Assembly (NCBI GenBank): GCA_963989385.1
Contig: OZ022501.1
Span: forward strand, 82,940,979-83,004,978
Direction: 5' to 3'
Origin: Ctena decussata
Lineage: Eukaryota > Mollusca > Bivalvia > Lucinida > Lucinidae
DNA: 64,000 nt
Shown here: piece by piece, positions 46,544 through 57,200 of the stretch
Layout of the letters: each line of letters begins with the position of its first letter
How positions within the stretch are numbered: the first letter of the stretch is position 1
Position numbers and translations under genes: made by a program
The notes under the pieces: model-generated
Databases searched by the model: none
Seen by the model: the letters and a program-made list of their open reading frames with translations, nothing else
Told to the model about the DNA's origin: nothing

Positions 46544-46600
<57 letters not shown>

Positions 46601-48254
46601 CGTCCTGAAAAACAGGCGACAGACAAGGGCATCAGGAAGGAGGGAGGGAGCAAAAGAGATTTCTGAGGCAACAAAACATGTTCTATTTCTATTCTACCCA
46701 ATATAACCTAGCAAGGTGGTTGGGGCACCACAGTGGACTTCGCAACAATCCAGTTTCACTTTGACCTGTTTAATATCAGCTGCTCTGGTTAAGCTGGCAA
46801 TGTTCATCCCCGTCAGCTCTTTTACATTGTCTTCCCACCGCTTTTTCTGTCTAGATCTTCTTTTTTCTTTCAATGTGTCCCTTTGAATCGCCTTACTTAA
46901 GCCAGAAAACCTGGAGACGTGGCCAGACCACCTTAGTTTCCGTTTCTTGACCATGGCCAGGAATTCATCATATTCTCCAATGGCGGCTTGGATCTTTCTG
47001 CGAACCTCCCCATTGGTTACGCGATCCTTGTTCATTAGTCTTCTGTGGCATCTCATCTCAAAGTCTCCAACTGTGCTGTCAAACCTGTACGTCTCTACCT
47101 CTGCTACGACACCTATTTCCAAACTGATCCAATTAAAAGCCCAGCAAACCACACACGGGACATAAATCAGCAGTACAGACCCAGATCAGACGCTGCATAA
47201 GACAAATGGGTAAAAAGGCTAAAAGTTTTCCATAGCCTACTGGCCGTATGGGCCAGTTGGCGTTAGACTTCGTTACGCTAACATGGTAATATCAAATAAT
47301 AAAATGCGCCGTGCCATGAGAAAAAATGTTTTTTTAGAGCATGTGCGGTCAGCGAAAGTTCTGATCAGGCTGCGCATCTACGCAGCCTGATCACAACTTT
47401 TGTTGTTTTCTGACACAATAACTGTGTAAGCAGACAGTGAAGATCGTTATCAAACTGCGCGTATGCGCAGGCTAATTTGGTAGACTCATGATTTTCCCGT
47501 TTTGCTCTTGACAGTCAGATGGCATCGATATTGTAACTGACTTATAAATCAGAGGTCCTGGGTTCGATACCCAGTCTGTCCACATACATTCGTTTCTCCT
47601 TTCGCTGATTCAAGAAGGGCAGTTGTCAGTTACTGGCGAAAATATGTGCACTTAGTACTAGTTAACCGCTTAGCAGGTCTAAGCCTGCCCAGGAATAGTG
47701 TGGTTAGGTTAACTGACCGTCCTGTAGACGTAAAGCAAGAAATCAGTCAATCAGTCAGTCAGTGTCCCTTTCAATCGGATTTCAGTCATATTGAGATGAA
47801 AGGCTGTGTGCAGTGGAAGCCTGAATTCCATCGACAGCGGGACAGGTACCCATTGGGCAAATAACATTAAATAAACTTTGATTCAACCTTAATTCAACGT
47901 CATTATGTTGAATAAAGGTTGATTCAATGTTGATTCAACGGTGTGTGCCTGCTGGGTAAAGGTAAAGCTTCGCGTCGTATGCGTAGGGGCAGCCGGGGTC
48001 AGAGACTCACTGTTTCTTGGGTAAAGCATAGGAAAGGCGGAGCCCATCCCTCTCCTTTCGCTGCCATATCCTTCTCTGATTCAAAACCCATGGCCCATCT
48101 GGACATCGAAATTTCATTCTGATCATGAATACAAGTGATATTGTATTTCTGCCCCTTGTTGTATGAAATTCATGTATTTTTGAAAAGTCCTTTGAACCCT
48201 TATTGGGAGAACATATTTTGCGACCAGCCCTAAATTATTACGTATATGAAAGTG

Positions 48255-48290
<36 letters not shown>

Positions 48291-51200
48291 GTCTGACCAG
48301 TTCCAGCAGGCACATGACGCCAATGCGACGTGATTACGTCGAATCGACGTCGACGTGACGTCATTTCGACGTCATGGGCTGCAATACCTGCTGGACGTCG
48401 AAATGACGTCACGTGGACATCATTTCGATGTCCTTCCGTCTCTGTCTTTTTCTCTCTCTCTCTCGTGTAGAAGCGGCAGTAGTATAGAGGATAAAGCGGA
48501 AGACTACCAATACAGAGATCGCAGATTCGATCCCCCGCTTCGCCAGTCTTTCGCAACGCACGTAATTAATTTTTCGCACTTGACCTCATATAAATGTCTT
48601 ATTAGTCAAATGGGTATTACTCTTTAGCATTAAGTAAAAAAGATAAAAACAAACTGAACCTGGGAAAACCATTAACTGTCAAATGAGCATACTCATTTGG
48701 CAAAAGATAGAATAAGAGGTCTAGTCCACTGGGCATAAATGGGTCAGTGGAGGCCAAATTCCGCTAAGATCCATGCCGCTCTGACAATTCAGTCTTAGTT
48801 TTAGAATACATGTAGTAGCAGCATATATATACAATGCCAGCAGAAGCAAATAATGAAAAAATGCTATTTGAATTGAAACCGTTTATGAATTTAAACTAAA
48901 ACATATAGCTGTATATGTATTTTTTAAATAATAATCATGGATTCTATTTTTTCTGTACAGACTAACGTCTTTTCATACGCCTGTTTAACCACGCCTAGTA
49001 AACTTTCACAGGTATCTCCGACGGAGGTACTAAAATTGGTTGTGACAAGCATCCGGAGTGGCCTGTGCTTGGCAAAAGGTGACAATAAAAGGTAGACACC
49101 CAAGTCAAAATACCGTCAGAAACAAACTGTTTACGGGATAAACAAAGGTTTGACAAATTTCGTCAGGATAAACAAAGAAAGAAAAATGGCGTAATTGTTT
49201 CATGACTGGTGGGGATAGAAAATATTCGAATATATACGATATTGAAACGCTATATAACTAGTTACTTCATGTATAAGCAGAGTAAAAGTTCACTGCAAGG
49301 AGATAGTAGCAATGGCACTGTAGTGATTTACGCGCTCGACTACCGATACACAGGTCATGCAGGTCGCAGGTTTGATTCCTCGCGTCACCTGTCTTTCGAA
49401 TAAGGCTCTAAACGAAAGTCCCATTGCCAGATGATGTGTGTGTGTAGATGAGACGTAAAATCCGCGTCACTCAGTAGGAAACCACCGCATATCCTGGTCA
49501 TACTACCCCCATGCATTCGGAGCAGTTTGATATTCGCCTGGTTTATTTGTTCGGGATTCCTGTCCCAGTGTTTTGGGTCATCAGGGCCACGTCAATGGCA
49601 GACCAGTGAAATGAATAAGGACAAAGTTTTCTTGTTTTAGCATCATAAAAGCAAATCGCGCCATCTCTTACGAGATCGCTGGTCGGATTTTTTTTCAAAT
49701 GCAAACATCGCTGGTGCTTCTAAGCACACTATACGAAAGCATATAAGCCACGACACGACAAACCCAACAAAGTGGCATGTGTGCCCAGCGAAGACTCAGA
49801 TCAGCCTGGGTATTCGTCAAGACTGATCAGAGTCTGTGCTTTCCGCATGAAGCTAGCTTAGACCCTTTGCTTCCCTTTTAGTGCACAGCAAATACTCTGA
49901 TCAGACTGGGCGGGTGCCCAGGCTGATCTAAGTCTTCGCTGGACATGCCACTTTGTTGGTTTTGTCGTGACGCAGCTGCGCATAAGGACAATAATCTCAT
50001 TTGAGCCGCGACACGACAAAACCAACCATGTGGCTGTGCGCCCAGCACAGACTCAGATCAGCCTGGGCATCCATCCAGTTTAATCAGACTTCGTTAGGTG
50101 CTCAAATGGCTGCGAAGGATCTAAGCTACCTCCATGCGGACAGCGAAGACTCTGATCAGTCTGGGCGGATGCCCTGGCTAATCTGAGTTTGCGCTGGGCG
50201 CACAACCACACTGTTGGTTTTGTCGTGTCGCGGCACAGTTTTTTTCTCTTTCTCTTGGCTGTCGTTTTACAGGTTTTAGTCTTTCGTTCTTATATAACAG
50301 TCAGCTCATTGATCAACCGTTTATCTATGGATATTTGTTTGAGGAGAACGCTTGAATAGCATATGCTGTCACGATGAAACTTCGATAACCTATGAAAACA
50401 TAATAGTCTGATTGAATGATCAAACTATTACATAAGTCCTAATTCAAACTGTCAGAAATTGCATCATTTGGCATTGTTACAACTACTACTTAAATTGAAT
50501 TTACTAAATCATTACGAGATCATTAATTTACTCTTGTCATATACAAGTTCAACATCTTAATTGAAGTCGTGATTTGCGAAGTATATACCCTCAACGGTGA
50601 CGGTGGAGTCTACCGACCACAATCAAACATATCTATGACTCTTGTTTCTTTCAACTCTCAGTTATGGCGCTAAAGGGAGCGGGTGCGAATCCCTAATGGG
50701 CCAGCAACCAACAACCGAGCAGTAAAAGCATACCTTTTCGAACGAGAGACAATTAAAGACAGCGAAGGGTGAGGGATGGATTATGTTTGTTGTACGCTAT
50801 GCCAGTATACGGTGAGCCCATAACACAACTGAAAAGCCACGGTAGCGCTGGTCTGATGACCTAGCGGTGCTGAGTCAAATCAAAAATAATTTGCCTCGTT
50901 ACCTTTTGGGAGGTTGATAATGATAAAAGCACAAAGTTATTACGTTTAAAAACTCTGGAAACTTAGAAAGTAACTGACACTAAATTAAGCCGGACTTACG
51001 ATATTCTTTCAGGCATTTGAGGCCCGGTGGTTCGGTTGGTTAAACGCTACCCTGCTGATCTAGCAGTCATGGGTTCAATCTTGCTAGAATATTTTCAAAC
51101 GTAAATGAAGCTGTTGCATACCGCCTTTCATAATCATCTTTCCATCGTCAAGACCTAATTACTATTGAAAAGTGTGTAAAATTGCAAGTCATCCATCCGT

Positions 51201-54200
51201 CTGAATTTTAATTGGTAATCATTCTTAAGAACATTCTGTTGGGTTTTAAGCTTTTCTTCTAAAACAAAAGACAAATATCTCTAGTACCCCAAATAGTTTA
51301 CCACGTAATCTTCGTTGAAAACGCGCAGCGTTTCTATTCTTTTGGTATTTATTGTTTCCTAGATCCATCTTCTGATCCTGTATTTCATGCTATACCACGG
51401 TGGTAATTTTCCCTGCCTGTGCTGTCGACCAAGCCGTTCATTTACCAAACGTGCAAAAAAAGGCTGTCGACCGAGACAACCGACAGCAGTATCAGGTCGG
51501 TCGACAGTCGCCATATATAGTACCGTCTCGGTCAACAGCATAGGTAGCTAAAACGGTATTACCACCGTGTATATGTATGCTAAATTGTTACAACTCCACT
51601 TTTCCGAAGAAAAAGTCGAAACATGCATACATGTAGATGACCAAACAGTGACCACAACAAAAAATACTGGCGAAAACCATCCCAGCAGGCACATGATGTC
51701 GCGCTGACGTCGATGCGACGTGATGTCGTCGCATCGACGTCACTACGACGCCATGTGCCCGCTGGGATATTGCTTGGTCAATACCTAATTCTCGAAAGCT
51801 AGTTTGTATCGTATCGTTCCGGTCGATAGCATAGGTAACATGATAATAATGCCAGATACATCGTGCAAATTAACAATGACAAGGGCGAGCGGGGCTGGGG
51901 GCGGAGGAGTGCTGCTCAATGTGCAAAGTAACAATGACAAGGGCGTGCGGGGGAGGGGAGTGATGCTCAAGGCGACAAGCTGTTTTGCACTATTTGCCAG
52001 AAAGCGGAATTACGAAAACACAACAGTTCAGCGACTGGCTAACATGGACAGTATATCGTCAAATCTTTTAAGACGTGTGCAAAATTTGACCATTTCAGTA
52101 CACCATACGGTGATCAATATTTCAATACTTTAAAGCAAAAATAGAAGCCTTAATAGATAAAAATTATACGTTACTTAACTCAGTGGGACTCTTGAAGCAT
52201 CGTTTAATGTTTAAAACTATGCCTTTACCTTAGAGTCTGCAGATCTATCTCCAAGGTGTCTAGATTTAATATGCATAATGAACTGAATCAGAAGAAATGG
52301 AGACTGGCGTTGGCCCTGTATTTACACATGGGAACTCTTTTACCTTCTACTCAGTTTTTCGAGAATTGACGCATTCCTGGTGAGATTGTTTGACAAATAA
52401 AAGGGCGAGTCAAAAGTAAAAAGCGTACCTTACTTTCGGTCCTGGATAACTTTATAAAGTTAGGGCTGCTAAGATAAAAGGATTCAGATAAATGGAATAC
52501 TTTCTCTTTTATAGTTACAGTGCCTCCGCAGTCCCCTACCAAACATTTATACGGCCTATAGCCCGCGTAGTCTGATAGGCACCTTCAAACCAGCACACCA
52601 TTTCTTTTCCGGGAGACTATGACGCTTGACCCATACATAGTGGAATTACTTGGACTTATGTTTATGTATACCGGACAAAATATAACACAGACCATAGTAT
52701 TAGAACGTCGAGTGATCATTTACTTATAGTATAAATTCACGAAAAAGGTTTGAAAAATGCATCAATCAGCGCATGGCAACATTAAGGGCCGCCACTGGTA
52801 CAGTGCATGCGTGTTTCACTGCTTGTTTGTGACTCATTTCGGAGACCTGTCTCAAGCACATGTAAAATGTTGTCTACTTAAAAAAAATAAATCGGAGTAA
52901 TAACTACGGTTACTCCTAGTAAATTTAATTAAAGTCTCCAGAGTCCTATCAGTGGTAAAATCGTCGATGCAAAAATCCTTATAAAATTGGTACAGCCTTC
53001 AGAACTGATGATAATATGTCGGTTGCTGTGCTTTTTGTGCCATATGACTGGAAAAAAAGAAGGAATAAGGTATTTTGAATAAAAAAATGACGAGTCTCTC
53101 CGTAAAAACACGGATTTTGTTCCTGGTTCCCCGTTGGGCAATTAACTCACACAACAGCGAGACAAAGAATGAGATCCTTGCCTTACATTGTATTTTTATC
53201 AACTATTAAACAACTGCACATTGTATTTTTATCTCCTGTACCTTGTATTGTTACCTCTTGTACCTTGTATTTTTACCACGTTATGAAACTTGTGAAATCG
53301 AAATTATGTCATATTAGTTGCCAACTAAAATGACCTAGATATTTTTTCAAATCGTTTTTATGAGAAACTCAAGTACGTTTTATTTTTTTCAAAGCCGGCC
53401 AATCACGATCATATACAATAATGAAACTGTAGTGAGAAGCTTGCAGTAATACTTCACGATAAAATATTTCATGCTGATAGAGCAATGGGGCCTTTAAATA
53501 TATAGACTAACCAATGCCATAAATAGTATCAGGGTAGTAAAGTGTTACAAAAAATGGTCGCCATCCAACAGGTTTTGGTGTCAAACTTTAAAGATGCAAC
53601 ATCACACTGAAGCTACAACCGATATTTATATTACAGACGGAAACCAATAGTGCAAGCCACAAGCTGTTTTGCGGAAAGACTGTCTACACTAGTTCAGATT
53701 ATATTTTCTGGTCCTTAAGGATCATTGAGTTCATTTAGATTTTTTTAGAGGGGGGTCTATCTGTCTAAGCCGGTGCTAGGGAATGGCGTTGGGGTGGGGC
53801 GGGGCTGGAAGATGGAAGGGGCGGGGGCGTTGTCGATGTGGCACGTTTCATTACTGGCCATGAACAGACCCATCTAACTGATTCTGCTATTTTCATTTCT
53901 TTGATGTATTCCTAGCTTATAAAGGATCTAACTATTCAGAACTTATTGGAGTAATCGTGGAAGAGGGCAGGGGCGTTGCCGGTGTGGCACATTTCATTAC
54001 TTGTCATGAACAGACTCGAATGATTCTGCTATTTTCGAGTTTCTTTGATGTGTTCCTATCTTCCAAAGGATCTAACTATACAGAACTCATTAGAGTAATC
54101 GAGAAACATAGTTGTAGGGTTGTTGTAAAATTCTCAATGCTGCATACATAAAGAATGTAAGTAGCGTGTGTGTATTTCAGTTCTCGTACGATATTCCTCT

Positions 54201-57200
54201 CCATTCCCCACCCCCACCCCTTTCCCGCACCTATGATGTACGTTCTCATGTCCGCCGTATGAGGCACCATGCGTCCGTCCATAACCGTTTAAGGAAACGT
54301 GTCTGACATGAAAAATAATTTTACAACTGCTGACAGCTTTTACCGGCTATAATTCATTCACGCTGCACTTGTTTGTCAGTGTCAGATGGATAATGTTTCA
54401 GCTATATTTGCTGTAAGGAATTACCAAGCAATCAAATTCCTTACTGGTATGCGCCGCCATAGAAGCCAGAATCAGATTTGGTATGGCTAAAAGGATACCG
54501 ATTGTATATACATATATACAAGGGGAGGAACCCTTGGTTAAAATATTTGGGGTACCTTATTTTATATTAGTCTGACGAGGAAATCATTGTAATTAGTGGC
54601 TAGGTCTTCGTTTGCTATACAGAAACAATATAGTTCAAGCCTCTGTGGCGCAGTTGACGAGTAGTCTCGTTTTAGAGTCGCTAGTGTTTCACTATAAAGC
54701 AAGGTCCCAACTGAAGTGAACTTTTACAGGTGATATCCATCGAATGACTTAGAAACATTTCATGTTTATGGCTTATAGTGCCGCGTTAATTACACGTGTC
54801 ACTTTTGAAACCGCCATAGGTAAACATTTCTGTAGTTTAATCACTTTAAATGTGAAATAAAAGTTAACTTCGTTATATCTGCGTTGTATTAACTACGTTG
54901 GCATGGACGTTGTAATGGAAAAATAGCAATATCTGCATATACAGACAATGACATGCAAACTAATGTACATAATAGGCAACTACTCACACTGCCCCACGTT
55001 CGCATAAAAAATCAGCAGCTGAATATTGTGAAAAAGGCCGCTAAACAGAGCTATAATCTAAGAACCATACTTTCCCCCAGTGATATCAGCAGTAGCTGTC
55101 TCACGGGATCTTGCATTTCTCCCTCGTGCATCTTTGTGGCCGTTTTTGGATCTTCTCAATAAAATCGAGCATAATTTCTGGGGTCCGTAAGAGTGTTGGC
55201 ATAACTGACACCCTTTACAATACGTAGAAATTAATAATTGAATGTAGTATAATCGATTCGCCCCCATTAAAATCCGCCATTTTCGTCGTTGGCTAGACGT
55301 AGGAATTACGAAACCTGGACGTTGTCTTCGTTACCTGTGTTGAATGCCAGACCAGTGTGATGGATCTGATTCTTCCCTTAAAGGAAAGAATTTGCTCCTA
55401 AGCCAGTCTTGTTGACTGCCTATGAGAAGGGAGACAAACATGAAAATGGAAGAGTTGCTTTCCCTGAAGTGTATCCATTCACCTTAAGGCAGGACTGTGG
55501 AAATACCATGCCCGACTTGTCCTACTTGTCCCATTTCACTCAGGACAAGTGAAAAATTTTAAAGTACGTGCCCTGGGACAACAGTGAAAAAAGTATATTG
55601 TCTCCTTTTAAATCACAACAACTAGATTTTTGCTTTAGAAAAATACTTAGGCAAACAGTGTGGATCCAGATCAGACTGCTCCTGCAGGAGCAGTCTGATC
55701 AGGGCCCACAGTGTTTGCCATCCCAATTTGTACAGTTATACCTGCAAAAAGTTTTGCATGTGTACAGTAAGGAATAAGACACAAAAGATGCTTTTTGTTC
55801 AGTTTTAAGGCTTTGAGGATATTTAAAATGATAAGATTTTTCAAAAGGATAGATAAATGTTTATGACTCAGTAAAAATGAAAATAATGCAAACATTATAT
55901 TTGCAGTTTTGGACAAGCAATGTTTTGCCGGACAAGTGGAGTTTGACTTTTTACTTGTCCTTGCACAAGTAAGAGATTTTTAGTTCACCAGAGCCGAAGG
56001 CTCCGGGGAAGCTTATAGGATAGGCAGTTGTCCGTCGTCGTCGTATGTCCTCTGTCGTATGTCGTCGTCCGTCAACACTTTTAAACAACATCTCCTCTGA
56101 AACCACTTGGCCGATTGGGCCCAAATTTCATCTGTAGCATCCTTGGGTTGGGGGATTGAAAGTTTGTGTTTTTTATGAATATCTGCCCTTTGGTTTGGTT
56201 GCTATGGCAACTCAGAGTTCCCATATACTTACAATGGGGAAAATTAAAAAATGGCATTTTCGTCCAAGCCATTGCAGATATGTTGACAAAACTTTCATAC
56301 AAATGTTCCTTGAGAAGTCTTCTATCAGCTGTATGTTTCTTGGCCCACTGCCCCTTTTATTGGTTGCCACGGAAACCAAAATGCAATCAAAAAGGAAAAA
56401 ATGCTTAAAAATTATCTCCTCTGAAACCACTGGGCCGATAAGGCCCAGATTTCATCTGTAGTATCCTTAGGCTGGGGGATTGAAAGTTTATGGGGTTTTT
56501 TTACGAAAATCTGCTCTTTAGTTTGGTTGCTATGGCAACTTAGAGTTCCCATAGACTTATAATGGGGACAATTGAAAAATGGCATTTACTGCCAAGCCAT
56601 TGCAGATATGTTGACAAAACTTTTATACAAATGTTCCTTGAGAAGTCTTCTATCAGCTTTATGTTTTCGGTCCACTTCACTTTTTATTATTGGTTGTCAT
56701 GGAAGCCATAAAGCAAAAGAAGGAAGAAAATGCCTTAAAAAAATCTCTTCTGAAGCCACTAGGCCGATTGGGCTCAGATTTTATCTTTAGTATCCTTGGG
56801 CTGGGGAAAGGAAAATTTGTGTTTTTCTTTTATGAAAATCAGCTCTTTCGTTTGGTTGCTATGGCAAATTAGAGTTGCATTGACTTACAATGGGAAAAAT
56901 TAAAAAAATGGCATTTACTGCAATTAAAATATGGAATATATATTTTGTTATCGACTCAACAGACTGTCAGACTGAGACTTTGTAGTAGTGTATTTTGTAT
57001 TAGCCTTTACAAATGTGACAGCAGTTTTGAAAGCAGTTTGTAGCTAGAGACCTGGTGAGCTTTGTGGCCTGTGGGCCTCTTGTTCTATTTCCACAGGCCT
57101 GCTTTAGGTAATGAAAAATTGTAATAACCTAAACCACATAGTTAAATACTATGTAAAGTTTGGTGTAGGAGCCCCCAAATTGAAATGAACACATGATTGA

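Larger units (their letters stand above)
45500..55359. mobile_element. 9.86-kb TIR element in Tudor intron 1
   Basis: Left terminal repeat 45500-45606, right 55254-55359. The first 85 bp are identical except one base (CACACTGGTCTGGCATTCAA start), followed after an 8-10 bp divergent patch by GGGGGCGAATCG in both. Flanks are an exact 5-bp duplication, ATGGA, at 45495-45499 and 55360-55364, and removing the element rejoins a family A MITE without loss. The interior holds a dead RTE-type LINE, a SINE A, SINE-like heads, two P1 MITEs and TGACGTC palindromes; no transposase domain was recognised, so it is probably non-autonomous or decayed. Termini CACACTGG with 5-bp duplications resemble Transib (CACWATG, 5 bp) more than other animal superfamilies I know; this is inference. 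The near-identical ends suggest recent activity or homogenisation. Confidence 0.85.

Noticed and set aside
46308..46706. Pro-rich and Gly-rich open frames around 46.3-46.7 kb
   Set aside because: Both are products of the C55 homopolymer; no domain or codon signal.
54640..54705. tRNA-like sequence at 54.64 kb
   Set aside because: Only an A-box-like stretch is present; no B box or anticodon stem.
45607..55253. A transposase gene inside the 9.86-kb element
   Set aside because: No frame longer than about 150 codons; the only recognisable protein is a truncated RTE-type LINE that inserted independently.
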